A stretch of 64,000 nucleotides of DNA from Daucus carota subsp. sativus (Eukaryota > Streptophyta > Magnoliopsida > Apiales > Apiaceae): positions 10,409,135 through 10,473,134 of the forward strand of contig NC_030385.2 of assembly GCF_001625215.2 (NCBI RefSeq), written 5' to 3'. Below, in pieces: positions 33,503-46,369 of the stretch. The position numbers and the translations under genes were made by a program. The stretch's first letter is position 1. Every line of letters starts with the position of its first letter. Below the pieces are notes generated by a model. It was given only the letters and a program-made list of their open reading frames with translations. It had not been told where the DNA came from and did no database searches.

Positions 33503-34440
33503 CCCTCATTTCCTACCTCAACAAGCCCATATAAACTATCAACAACGACACCATATGAATACCTCAAATATTAGATTTAAGTATAAAACCAGTTCAATTG
33601 CAGAGTTCTGGACTTCAAGGATCAGAACAGAGGATTATTGAGAAACCAAAACTCATGCAAAAGCAGATAAAGTGCTTATGCAGAGAGACGGAAACTTTAT
33701 ACGACAAATAAATTGATTTCCGTAACAAACTTGGTTTTTATTAAGATATTTTTATAAATTATAGGCTACACAAAGGGAGAAGAACGTAATACAATTTGCT
33801 TACAAGCTGGATACAGTAGAAATTTTAGATACAAGACAGAAAAAGTTGAGATGATATGTAATGTAGATGTAGAAGAGATAAGGAAGATGCAGACCCGTAT
33901 ATATAGAAGAAAAAACTCAGATAAAATTTTGCAGAGGGGTTTTTTTTTTTTTTTTTTTTGGTAGGGAGAGTACGGCTAGCAGAGCTGGCATACTGGTGAG
34001 AGGCCGCATGACAACAAATTATTTATTGCCGAGGCTGTTAAATTACAATGTTCTGCGGAAAAGGTATTTTTGTAGCACACCAGATATTTAGAAGAATTGC
34101 ATTATATCAGAGCTGGAGCTAGAAGTATTTAAGTTCAATTCAAAAATTGACGATTGTGATGTACTCTTCAACCTAGAAATGAGTTTTCGAATTATAGGAG
34201 TGGAAGATTATAATAGTCCTTCGAAAAAAACTTTTCTTAGAAATGAGAACCGATAAATAAAAGTTATTTGTATTATCATTTATGTTTGTTTCAGTTATAT
34301 TAGAACAGCAAACAAAATATATTGAATGTGCGATAAATTATGCATTTTTTTAAAATTGCATCAATACAAGAATCTCAAATGTTTAGCTGAAATTTCAACA
34401 ATTTGATTAAATTTGTCAAATCTCCCAGGACATATAGCTT
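33503..34440 (-). promoter_or_regulatory. leader and promoter side of the PP2C gene
   Basis: A long leader is likely, as the nearest TATA-like motif lies near 33898. A T-run of about 23 bases is at 33937-33959. No other gene is visible. Confidence 0.35.
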
Positions 34441-34545
34441 GACTCAGGGACGGATTTAGGGGGCAGTGGGGGTACTTGCCCCCTTTGACCCCATAATATA
34501 GATATATTTCTACTACCGTTCTCACTAAATTGTTTATTTGCCCCA
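34441..34545 (+). repeat. GGCGGATCTAG-type repeat fragment
   Basis: CAGGGACGGATTTAGGGGGC followed by GTACTTGCCCCC; relative of the fragment in PP2C intron 1. Confidence 0.45.
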
Positions 34546-35936
34546 TGGTTGAGTTGTTTTATGTTAACCAAGTATTAATTTAACCAACCATTTTATCCGA
34601 CTTTGCTCAGGATGCTTTATATAACAGTGTAGTGTCCTTTTAGTAAAACTTACGAGGTGAGTGATATAGAGTGAAGCATAGACTGAAAGAGCATTGAAAT
34701 ATAACTATAAGTAGTGAACCCCTCGTATTAAAACCTGCGGTGAGAAGAACATGTTATTAGACCTGAGGTGATGATATGTGGATTGGGACAATGAAATGAA
34801 ATGAGAAGTGATAAAGAAAAAACAGGAGGAAAATGAAAAGAGAGAAGATAAGGGGTTCCTTACAGTTCACGTAAACTCCGAGAAGATGGGGAAAAAGAGG
34901 TTTTCGTTTCAAATAGTCACACTTTATTCACCACTTTTTCTTTCTTTTAATTTGTTGGTGTGAACCAACCAGATCAACACGGGGGGAAATGGACCATTTC
35001 TCTTGTAATAGTATTACTTGTCCTTCCCTCAGTACCTGCTAGTACAAAGCAGCTGCTTTTTAGCTACCACCGCCATGAAGCAGCTTACATAATTAATTCA
35101 TTGGTCGGGGCTGACGTTACTTCGGTGACTGAAATATTTCATAAAAAAATCTCAGGGACGTTCGCATTGTGAGTGAGAATGAGAATCGGGAATGAGGATG
35201 AAGGTTATGGGAATGAGGGGTATGGCGTATGGGAATGGGTGTCCTAATTAGGAAGTGCAGAGAATGATTTATCCTCCAAATGAGATTGTTGTTCCTATTC
35301 CATGTCACAACTTTGCTAATCCAAACATCAATATATGGATTTGAGGTTCCGATTCTTGTTGACTAGACTTACTAACCATGAACCAAACGTTTGTGTAGAT
35401 ATGTATTTCAATCTGGGCTGTGCATAAATCTTTCACTACATTAATCTGAAATGAGCACTTTTTGCTTTGAACTTGAATTTCTTAGGTCCAAAAACGTATA
35501 TTGTAATACTCTATCACCTCCTAATTTTTGTCATCCACACAAAAGTGCACTTTAGGTTGATGGTAACCAGCAATAGTTTCATGCCTAAAGAAAGGGAAAA
35601 GGTTGCACTTTTAGGACACATGTAAGAGAGGCATGATGTTATCCAGAAACTCTAAAATTATTTGCTGGTGTTATAGATAGACATATGAGATGATAATTCA
35701 CAGGTGACTCGTGAATTTCTTTATTGCCATTAATCAGTGTATAAAACGTCCATGTTTTCACTTTTTCTTCATCTTTCTACTGTTCACCCACATATGTTAG
35801 TCCTGCACTCCTGCCCATGTTTCATGCAAGATGCTACTCTTGACATCAAACATTTGACCAATTGCTTTTTCATTTAATGTTTGACTTCATCATGTACCAC
35901 AAACTTTGACTTCTGTGCTTGTTTTCTACGGATTAT
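34546..35936. other. intergenic DNA without a recognisable gene
   Basis: Mixed-composition sequence. GAATGAGGATGAAGG, GGGAATGAGGGG and GGGAATGGGTG repeats at 35170-35245 look like an old MITE end. Open frames are short and resemble nothing. Confidence 0.4.
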
Positions 35937-36199
35937 GGGGCCGTTTGGATTAACTTTAAAGAAGTGACTTCTTGTTTAAAGTAAAGGAGTGAAGTAGAAG
36001 TGAGAAATAAATTACTAATTATAAGTTGTTAAAGTGTTTGGAAAATAAGCAGAAGTTGCAAAGAGAAGCTAGCATTTTCTACTTCCAATTTTTTTCTCCC
36101 GACTTCTTAATAGTACTTCTTACTTCTTTACACAAACAGGTCAAGAAAAGCAGGAGCAAGAAGCAGAAGCAGCTCTTGCTTCTATCCCCAAACAGGGGC
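35937..36199. mobile_element. GGCCGTTTGG-type MITE (about 263 bp)
   Basis: GGGGCCGTTTGG at the left and CCCCAAACAGGGGC at the right form imperfect inverted ends. The interior has AAGAAGTGACTTC and GAAGTAGAAGTGAG words shared with the blocks at 22895 and 62030. The open frame at 36026-36217 is repeat sequence. Confidence 0.55.
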
Positions 36200-36802
36200 T
36201 ATATCTGCAGATTATAAATTACAATTTTATCCCACAAACTAAACCGAAATCAGCTTTGACTTCTGTGAAGTTAGTCTTGACCATAAGTTACACTTGGGTT
36301 GGAGTTGCTCTTACATTGCTCAACTTGTTTAAGAAAGATGACAGCATCTTCTGTATTCGTGTGGTCTTTGTTATACAACATGACTGATTAAGAAAGTGTT
36401 CAGCGATAATAAGTAACTAGCTAAGAATCATGTCTGGTCATTTCAGAAACTTTCATTCCAATTTGAAAGTTAATTACAACAAGTTATTTGAAAGTTGATC
36501 ACTGTAATCTTCGATATAATATGTTACTTTCTCATCAAATATCAGGTAATAAGTGATTATAATATTAATAATAACCAAGATTTTAGTATGTAGAGAAAGA
36601 CTTTAGGAATTGAATCATTTCTCAGAAACTAGAACTATGTGCTAAAGCAATTAATGTATATTGCAATTGTAACTCCAGAAACTAGAAACAAATCAGAATA
36701 ACAAGCAAAGGGATACTACTATCTAACAAGCAATATAAGAAGAGAAATTTACGACAAGGCAAACAAAATGACAGCTCTTTTCCAGAAAAATTGTGAATAG
36801 AG

Positions 36803-38546
36803 CTAAGCAATGTCACTGATTAAGCGCTTGTGCTGATTGTAATGCTTTTCAATGAGGATCTTTGAAGCGCCTTTCAGAGTTTTGCGCCATGTCTACAGAA
36901 GAAAGAGGAAAGATTAGACTAATCAATTCATGCAACAGTCACTCCTTATCTCAAGTTACATCGTCTATTGAATTTTGAGACAAGTTAAGCACACAGTTCC
37001 CTTCTTACAAATAACTCTTCCAAGTTCCAACACATGTACAACGTAATCCAAGTGAAAATTGAGATATAACAATACTGCTATGCTTATACAGAAACTGGAT
37101 TTGGTGATTCATGATTTATATAAAAAACAAGGAAGTGACAGAACAAGGAATTTTGCAGGTCGGAAACATATAATATGATAGGTGATAATAAGAAGGTTGG
37201 AATGGTTCTTTCCAGTTTCACATATGAGGTGCTAAACCTTGCTAATCACCATGACAAATGTATTAGTCCGGACTTAAGCTTTCCACTAAGGACTGACTCG
37301 CTTAGACTTGCATCATTGTTGCATTGTATGAAAAATGGATTGACAGCACAGGAACTCTGTAGGTGGGTTACATAAGATGTACAGGTGATAAGAAGCTATG
37401 GATAATTTTTTTATCCGGTATCATATGTGCTAAACAATGCTAATCACTATGACAGATGCAATATCAACGAAAATCTGAAGGTCAAAGCAATCAATAGAAT
37501 TGCTCAATAATCGCCTCTCATTCTTATATTCCTAAATTCTGAATCTAATTCATATATTGGAAATGCTGTTTACAGTAACTTGGGGAATATTAAACGTATC
37601 ATAGTTCTGAGACAAAAGTCAAATTGCAAGAACCAGGGGGAAATGGGGAAACTAGCAACATAATCCCCTAAAACATCCTGTTTGATTTCTGAAATTCTCA
37701 AGTCAACTACTGCTGTTGCGTAACTGGATGTTTCAATTTCTGAAATTCTCAAGTGAACTACTGCTGATGTGAAAAAAAATGCTCCTATGATCTTTCTGAT
37801 GATTTGTTAGTTGAAATTTTGGACAGGGAACTAGTTAAGCTAATGGAACATAGTACATTAGCATATAGTCCTTTGGCTTCTTCCAATATATATGAACACA
37901 AATGCTAACACATATAGACTATATAGTTGTAAACCTCACTCGAATTTGTAGCAATGTGGCATAGCGCGAAGAATCACAATATGATGGACTATGCATTGAA
38001 TAATTGGGCAAATCTGGCATGGTTTTTAATTAGTAGATATCCATATAGAATGCAAGCATAGAAAGAAAATAAGCAGCAATAAGATATCTTGATTACTAAG
38101 TGGAGGCAGAGAAATACTAGTAGTAGATTTTAACTGACCTTTTCGATGCCTCCTAGAAGGGACTTGTTGTTGATATTCCTGGACCTGAGCTTGGCCTTTC
38201 CTATTCCAAGGCGGCGAATGAAAGTGGCAGCGCCTCTCTTATTGGCAGGAGGAAGCAGTAGTTTCCTATCAGCAACACTCACACCTGTGGGGCTTTCGCA
38301 ATCTGGATTTGATCTATCAATACTTCTCTGGCGTTTCGAGGACAATTGTAACTTCTTATTCTTCTTGTTAGTGACAAGAGTAAGTGCAAGTTTATTACTA
38401 GTAGCGCCCACTTGAGCAAATTTACTGAGAAGCTCATCGGAAGACGCCTTTGTTATATGCTGGACTCTTGCAGCAGAAGTAGTAGTAGTAGTCGTCGTGG
38501 TGGCGGCAGCAGCAGTAATAGTCGTATCGGCAGCATCGACTTCCAT
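36803..38546 (-). CDS. unrecognised plant protein with basic C-terminal motif
   Basis: Two exons, 38139-38546 and 36803-36892, join in phase 0 across a 1246-bp intron to give 165 residues. I do not recognise the family. The N-terminal 45 residues are low-complexity Ala/Thr (MEVDAADTTITAAAA), followed by a Ser/Lys-rich basic middle. The last 60 residues look conserved and structured: FIRRLGIGKAKLRSR, LLGGIEKTWRKTLKGASKI and LIEKHYNQHKRL, basic and probably helical, with the most protein-like part split exactly by the intron. No signal peptide or membrane segment; the basic composition suggests a nuclear or nucleic-acid-associated protein. The donor AAG/GTCAGT and acceptor CTGTAG/ACA are good. 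Confidence 0.72.
37182..37470. repeat. diverged local duplication in the intron
   Basis: GATAATAAGAAGGTT then GTGCTAAACCTTGCTAATCA (from 37182) recurs diverged from 37385 as GATAAGAAGCTATGG then GTGCTAAACAATGCTAATCA. A second local repeat lies at 37684-37772, with TTTCTGAAATTCTCAAGT twice, about 51 bp apart. Confidence 0.5.
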
Positions 38547-39574
38547 TTTTTATCAAGAAAAAGAAGACAAGAGACTGAAGAAATGATAATGTTGTAAGAG
38601 TGGAGGAATAAATTTAAATGGGGGAATAAATTTGTAATGAACCGTTGGAGGGAAGGAGGAATAAATTTGTAATGAATATGATATTATTTTTATTTAAGCT
38701 AAAGATTCAGATTATAGCCGTTGGGGATCATGGCCAGATCAGATGGGTCAATACAATACACCTGCTAGTTGTACAACAGCGCGTGCTCTCCAGTTCAACT
38801 AGGAGAAGAAAGAGCAAACAAAATAGTTCAACTAATTTAAATAACAGAAAAATTAGTTTTTACTGTATTGGATAGGATTGTGGGGTATATTCCAGGGTAG
38901 TCAAACCAAAATTTTGAATTTCGAGTAAAAAAAGGTAAAAACTCATTAATTTTTAAATTTAGTTCCCCAAAACTTTATAAATAAAACTTCATTTCTGCTC
39001 ACTCTGAATTGCAAGAATGTACATGTGTATAGAAAAATAAATAAGGAAATACATAACATATTTTAAGTATTTGACAGATGATTTTTACTCTTCAATTTTT
39101 ATCCCACCGAAGGCTAGAAATAAGAAGCTACACATCTGGATGAACAAAAGCTACTTGGATGCTTGTGAGAGTTCAAAAATGAAGTTTACAACAGTTTATA
39201 AAGTTTGACGAAGAACTATGGTCCTTAAAAATTTTACAGGAGTTTAGTTCGTCAAGTTTTTTATATGAACATTGATACTAAACATAGAAGTAACTTGCTA
39301 CTGGTTTTGTCAATCTCTAACATCATTTTTGTGCAGATTCTCTTCTAATTCTCCTGATAGTTACCAGCACAGGTACTTGACCTGCTTCCTTCTCAGAGAG
39401 TTTCGAGTTTCGGGAATCAACAGATACGCTTCCTGGCAAAAACTGATAATAGGCAGCAGGCAAAATCCTGTCAAAGCTTACATGTCAATAGGATCATATA
39501 ATTACCCAACCATTACTTAACACTTTATATTGGTGCTCCATTTTCTATATAAACAAAATAACATACCTTCCTAT
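38547..39574. other. promoter side of the unknown gene and 3' flank of POLD2
   Basis: No gene is visible. GAGGAATAAATTTGTAATGA-type words occur twice at 38612-38675. Open frames at 38645-38875 and 39272-39520 have no family resemblance. Confidence 0.35.
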
Positions 39575-42500
39575 TTATAAACTGAACTCTGTCCCGAAGC
39601 TGAGAGCATGGCATTCAAGATTTCTCATGTTTAACTAACAGCAGGCAGGAAAAAAAAAAGCTCGTCAACATATAGCAAGTTGCAGATAAACTTTTTCTAT
39701 CACACTCAAACCACTTTTACAAGTGGCGTGTTGAACGCCTAAATAACTTTACAAAGTAACAAAAAAGCACGTATAATTTAAGAAAAACAGCTTTCTACAG
39801 ACTGAATTACTTAATAAATGGATTCCAGAGATTCGCAGTCCCTGAGGACATTTCGAAAACTTAAAAAGTGATATAGTTTGATAAACTTACAGTGCTCGCA
39901 CTAAAATCTGACACTAGCACTTAAAAGCCTGCTTTCTCATGTTTTTCATCTATTACTTCTGCACATTTTATTGTCTTAAATTGAGCGTATACAGAGAGCT
40001 GAACTATGTCGATGTCATGTGTCATGTAATTCTCTCTGTCCTATTTCCATGTACTTGAGTCATCAAACTGCAAGAGCTTACCATAACTGCAGTACCAGTT
40101 TTGCTAAATCTTGGAATACTAATAAGCCTTACCACCTGCCCATCTGAACCTGAATTAAATAGTCCCCATTGGTTATTTTGTTATAGAAGACATTTGCTGA
40201 ACATTAACAACTGACAATTTGATTATTGAAGTACCTGTTATCAAGCGAGTTCCAAACTTATTTTGATTGCCAGCAAAATAAACATGGGGACAACTCTCCA
40301 CGAAAAATGGATCCCTATCAGTAAAGGGATAACAACCTGATAAAAAGTATATGGAGTGTGTCAATACAATCACAATAAAGACAAATTACAGTGTCATGAA
40401 CTGTGTAAAGTGATTCTTTTGACAGGAAAAAAAAGAGGTTATTTTCTGCCATTTCTTTGCTGACAAAATACCAGCTTCACTGTACAATCATTTTACTTCA
40501 CAACACAAGTTAAAGTAATAAAAAAATATAAATATGGTTTAATGCAAAAACCTACCAAGGGTATTTGGCGCTGTTGGCGCAATATGCCTCCACTTCAATG
40601 TCCTTTCCAAAAACTCAACTTCCTCACTCCCCTCAGAATACTTTTCAAAATCATGTATATTTTGACCTGAGGTTCCAAGAAATCTGGTAGCCACATGAAC
40701 ATGACAAAATATAAGCCCACGTAGAGCATCTGTTTCTCATATGACATCTATCACCAAATATACATATTACCTCACACCATCAAGTTCAAAAGAATGAGGA
40801 TTAGTACAGGATTTAAAAGTGTTGTAGGACGCAGAACTAGGGAAAAGGCATCTATGTAAAGGCTGTAAAATGAACAGAGCATCAGGCTAAAACATTTAGT
40901 TACATCATACATGAAACATATAGTGGTAATATAGAGAAACAAGGATGTCAAAACCTGCTGTGGCATGGCGAAATTAGATGGATCATTCGGTCCGGGCATA
41001 ATATCCAAAGGAATACTTGCAGCAATCTGCATAAAACAATGAATACTTAAATAATTTTGATTGATATCAGATTTGTAACTCATAAAGGAATCTGCCTACC
41101 TGTGTCAACAAGATATCCACTTCTTTTATTGGCTCTGACAACCTAGATTGATCTTTTGGTGCCAAATTCTGCAGGTATCAAGTCAGAAGTCACCATAAAG
41201 AAGGAAACTATTGCACACAACAGACTTAGTTTTTCAGATTTATAAGTTGAAGCCTTTCCTAATGTACCTTGTCGTGGATCTACTTCAGAATTTATTTTTT
41301 TTATGTCCATGAAATAAATCTTGTATCTTAAAGGACAGGTTAAAGCTCTTTTAGTTCCCCTTTTAAAGGGAACAGCATCTATCGATCAGTTAAAATTTTC
41401 TTATATAAGATTGTAGATAACATGGTCGACACTGGTAAAAGCGGAAAACCCTTTGACAAAATCTCATGTTCTAACAGATCAATAGGCAAAAAAAATCCAT
41501 GAAAGCACATTAAACAGGAAATCACTTGATAATCATTACTTATTTACCATTACAATAAATATTTTCCTCATATGACTTCTACAGATAGACAAAATAGTAT
41601 ACCCAGATTTGGAATAGTACACTATCTCTCAAAAGGGTAAATACCTGACCATTAAGAAGCTCACGAGGTATCTCAACAGAGTCCCCAGCAATAACTACTT
41701 GAACTATTTGAGCTGCATTATTTTGTTCCTGTTCGGTTTATTTGTCATGAAAAGTGAGTGTAAAGGAAAAACCATATGGTAGGCCAAAAAGAACAGAAGT
41801 AATGCGGATTGAAATAAGAAAGAACCTTCTCATCTCCAAGATGGCCTGTAATGTGATCAACGAGAAGCTGAACTTGTAGTGGATTAGAAGAGCTGCTTCC
41901 CAAATTCAATCCCGATACAAACACAACATATTTATCTTCTCCTGTACAGAAATATTTCACAGCTTCAAAGAAAGCTTATATAAATTCACCCGGTTACTGT
42001 TTCTTCCAGATAACCATACATATCCGCTTCAATAAAAGAAATAAATAGTGTTTATTCTGTCAAGAAGATAAAGATAATATGACCCAAGCAATCAAATATG
42101 ATATGTGAACACAAATCTTCAAGGAAAGCCTCAGATCCATGAGTTAAATAACACTCCACTATATCAATTTATAAAAGTATACAAGGTTTCACAGATCAGA
42201 TTAAATATTTACACCGATATCAAAGGAAATAACCATGACCCTTGTATATTGCATCTCAGCCACTGTTTGTTATATAACCAGAAGAACACTCATATTAGTA
42301 AGAGACCAGAATACATGTATCTCACATAGGAATTTCATTCTAAGAATTAAGATCTTACCATGAACATTTTACATTGACCTAACATAACCTTTACGTTTAT
42401 AACTTACATTTCCAACAATATACATTTGCATCTGAAGTCAGTTTAAAAATTTCAGTGATAATACAGCAGACTATTTAGTGCAAAGCGTGAAGTTCTGTGA

Positions 42501-45383
42501 ACCAACAATAAACTATTGCATATGAGGCAAATTTATAAAGAAATAACTATTTACACAGTAACTGCTTAGCAGAAAGTTGTAATAAAAGAGACAGAATTGT
42601 ATTTGTATCACTACAGTACCCAATTTATTTGGTGGGTCTAGTTGTGGCGGTAAGCCAGCCTCAAGGACATCCTCAACCAGAAAATCTCCAGCACCAGTTT
42701 CTTTTCCATGCAAAGCAACCACAATGCCTATAACAACAAACTATTATCGTATCTCGTAGGCAGTTGTTTGTATTATAAAACTAGTAAACTGTTTAGCTAC
42801 TAAAAAACAGAATATTTGGACTGCCACATTATAGCTTAATATACCACAGAAATTAACAGGTTTGATGTATGTAGTTTCACAGTGAGTAGATGGAGAAACA
42901 GAACAGCTTAATAAACCAGAAACAATATAAGGGTATCTGCAATTCTGAGGGGAGTTGAAGCTAGAAAAGTGAGTTGTGATTAGATATAAAATTCCATTAA
43001 TTTATATAATTTATATACAAGAGGTCAATAGAAGTGCATAAGAGTATACTGAAAACTCATCAAAATCTCACTCAGACAAGACAGTTATAGAACTAAGTTC
43101 ACGTGTAACTTTATAAGAAGTCGTCTTCTATTCATTACAATAGGCACCTCCAGAAACTGGATTCCTAGGGGAAAAGGAAGATGCTAGTACACAAGTTACA
43201 AGTCAAAGCTACGGCTAGCTTACTAATTTAATAGAATGTAATACATCAGAAGCTTAGCTTCTCAGAAAATTTCTTGCAAGGAATAATTAGCTTGAGATTT
43301 TGCAACATTGTTGGATTGGAAACATATCACTTTCTCACCGTATTGGGAGTCAAGACTCACCATATAATGAACTTGAGTCTTTTAGTTTTCTATGTACTTC
43401 TTTCAGTTATACAAATTTATTACTTTGGTGCTCTTATCTGAACTTTGTCCTTCAAGATTTCAAATTTAATTCTGATATAAAAGATTAAAAAACAGATAAC
43501 TGTGTCACGTATGGAAAAGGTCACCTTTCATTTCTTCACTGCTGTTGTAACAAACTTATATTCAAACAGATACAAATTGCGTAATTCATCAATATATGAT
43601 AATCATGAGATCAACCTGTGACATAAAAAGAAGGTGAAAGTGTGGTGCCACTAAGTTTAACTCTCCCACTTTCGTCTTCAAGAATCAGGTAATCATCAGA
43701 GTGTACGAAATTGTGAGGTTGTACAAGCGGCGTAACTGATCTCTGTTTGTTCAAAAAGAAAAAGAGGAAAAAAAGTCTTATTATAGTTTAAGCCATAGAA
43801 AAACAGAAGCAGCATGAAACGTTCACCAGAATCTCTACCTCCTTGGAGTATTCATCAAGGACGCAAGGTTTGAGCTTCATGTGCTTGTACAGTGTTCCAA
43901 CAATCACGCACTCTTTGTCTCCTTCAAGTCCCAGAACGGTGCAAACTGTGTCATAAATAATAGAGCTCAATAATTACATAAACTAATAAGCAATATAATT
44001 TACATAATAAATAACCATATTATTAATTACTCAATCCTCCTGAAAATACCAATTACTTGCCCTCATGTTACATAAAATGTTAAAGAATGTTACCGAAAAA
44101 ACTAGAACAGGTTTGTACAAAAAATTTTAAGGGGAGCTAAACATAACTACAGAAACATAACTCAAATCCGACCTGATAATCCACATGATTACGGAGGCAT
44201 AACCCAAAACTAACATGAACACATCTCAATTACCGCCTATGTTACTCCGACTCTTCTATTTAGGCATCTTTACACGTGTCCGACACTTGGATACTTGGAC
44301 ACAACATTTATTCTGTGTCGGGTCCTTTGACTGAATAAGTTGCATATAAAATGCAAACAAAATAAATGAGCAAAAAGAAAGAAGCAAGAATAAATTATAA
44401 GCATAGCAAATCCCCAATTTGCAAAATTCTTTCTAAAATTGTGTTTAATCTAAATTTGATTGTTACTTTATATCAGGGTATCTACTTACCATGCTCGTTT
44501 ATTAATATGATATGATGTGTCCCCGTACCCATGTCCAAAAATAAGACAATGTCCCCGTGTCCCAAATTTTCAGATGTTTGGAGTCCTACACGCGGATATG
44601 TGTCATGTCCGACCCTTTGTACCCAAGTCTAAGTAACTGATCACCGCACAACCAAAAACACTAGTTAATACTCCGCCCATCCCACCCATTTCTTTATACT
44701 TTTCTTTCTTGGATATCTCTCTCAATTGGTTACATTTCAAACTTTCTAAAAGTAGTAACTTTTATAATATAAAAATTATTCTGATCCAATACTTTCATCC
44801 ACTTCTCACAATCTATCGATTAAAAGTAATCGGTTCCACAACTTCACCCACTTTTTCTACTCTTTCAAACTATTTTAAACATTTTTTCCTAACATACATG
44901 TCCAACCCAAATGTAAAGAAATGGGCGGGACGGACTAAGTATAAGTTTCATTCCATTACACATTACTTTACAAATATAAATCACATATCCATATATTCTT
45001 GAACATAAAATTAAAGGGAAAAAAAGAAGTTCTTTAAACCCGATACAATACCTACAAAAAATGAAGAACACAAAACCTGGTCCAAGAAACAGAAAATACA
45101 GACATAAACGTAGTTACCAGGTAAATGGGGTTTCCAAGTAGGTACAAGAGAGTACAAGAGAGTTCTCATCAAGTGTAATCGAGCAAAATAAATTTGACTG
45201 TATTGTTGACCTCTATACATCTCCTTTTGTATCTTGAACTCCTCATCCTTGACAAATTCAAACCCATCAATCAATTGAAGACCCAGTTAGCGAAATTGAA
45301 GAAGAATGTAAGAAAATTACCATGGAATTGTAAAGAGATTGCTTTCTTTCAATGTCAGACTGTTCTTCTTCCATCACTGCCAT
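39575..45383 (-). CDS. POLD2: DNA polymerase delta small subunit (p50)
   Basis: Fourteen exons join in phase: 45321-45383, 45118-45247, 43839-43945, 43616-43742, 42620-42727, 41826-41941, 41645-41728, 41100-41168, 40955-41026, 40771-40862, 40556-40683, 40235-40336, 40082-40149 and 39575-39634, giving 441 residues, the usual plant length. It is the second subunit of replicative polymerase delta, bridging the catalytic subunit to the accessory subunits in the nucleus. Family marks: [36 protein letters not shown] in the OB-fold region, then the inactive phosphodiesterase-like region with PGPNDPSN and [16 protein letters not shown], and the C-terminal [12 protein letters not shown] and [11 protein letters not shown] 76-bp first intron separates [10 protein letters not shown] from DEEFKIQK. 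An E2F-type motif abuts the ATG. Confidence 0.95.
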
Positions 45384-45393
45384 GGCGGGAAAA
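45384..45393 (-). promoter_or_regulatory. E2F-type site at the POLD2 start
   Basis: Minus-strand TTTTCCCGCC lies directly before the ATG at 45383, matching TTTCCCGC, the core E2F site of plant S-phase genes. Its place inside the leader is unusual but known for replication genes. Confidence 0.6.
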
Positions 45394-45530
45394 TTACAAC
45401 CTCCAGCTACCCAAAACCTAATTTCTTCAAAATGGGAGATCTTTATTTATTTGCAACAATAGTTTTGGTGTTTGTGTCATTGACAATCTTACCCTCGTTA
45501 GTGTGATGAAATTTCCTGTTTTGACACCAA

Positions 45531-46369
45531 GAGGTCGTTTGGTTGACAGGAAGTTGTTGAGGTATTTTAAATGGCTGGGAAGTGACAATCTATCAGGTTG
45601 TTTGGTTTACCAAAAACACAGGAAGTTTAACTAGCTGAGAAGTTGTAATACCTGTAAAACTTAGGAAGTTATTTACCCACTCCCCCCTCGGTCACTCACA
45701 CTTCCACCAGATTTAACTTTAATGTATACATGTGAAAATATATAAACAATTCTAAAATTGATACATATAATAGTAAAAAAGTTAAATATTAAAATTTTTA
45801 GAGATTATTATTTATTTATTATTATTATATGTAACTCAAAATTATATTGTTGAATTATATTTATTCATTAAAAATATAGAATATGTTTTTTTAATTTAAA
45901 AATAATAAGAAAACGGTAACATATTAATAATACTATTTTGTCAAAAATTTACAAAATATAATCCAATCTAGAGTCAGGAATAAGTTTGAATAATTAATTT
46001 GTTTATAACTTTATATACAAATTTTATATAAAATAAAAAATGCTATTAATTAATTTTATTTTTTTGTGTAATTATTAGTATGGACTATTGCTAGATAATT
46101 TGGAGTAATTTTTAAAAGTCATATAAATATTGTATGATTATTACTTTTATCAAAAAATGATATTTATTATTTAATTATAATAAAAGACATTATGATTATG
46201 AAAATATATTATCCAAAAAGATAAAAATACAAACAAATAATATGCAGGAAGTAAAATATCCAACATGTCTAACCAAACACATTTGTGTTACTTCCCTGAT
46301 ATTTAATGTAGATTGGAAGTAGAAGTTACTATAGGAAATAACTTCTACCATGATACCAAACAAGCACCA
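45531..46369. mobile_element. hAT-like MITE or small non-autonomous element (about 839 bp)
   Basis: GAGGTCGTTTGGTTGACAGG at the left and TACCAAACAAGCACC at the right are imperfect inverted ends, with AGAAGTT-type words next to both. The flanks GACACCAAG and AGCACCAAA share CACCAA, a possible decayed 8-bp duplication. The interior is very AT-rich. Confidence 0.5.
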
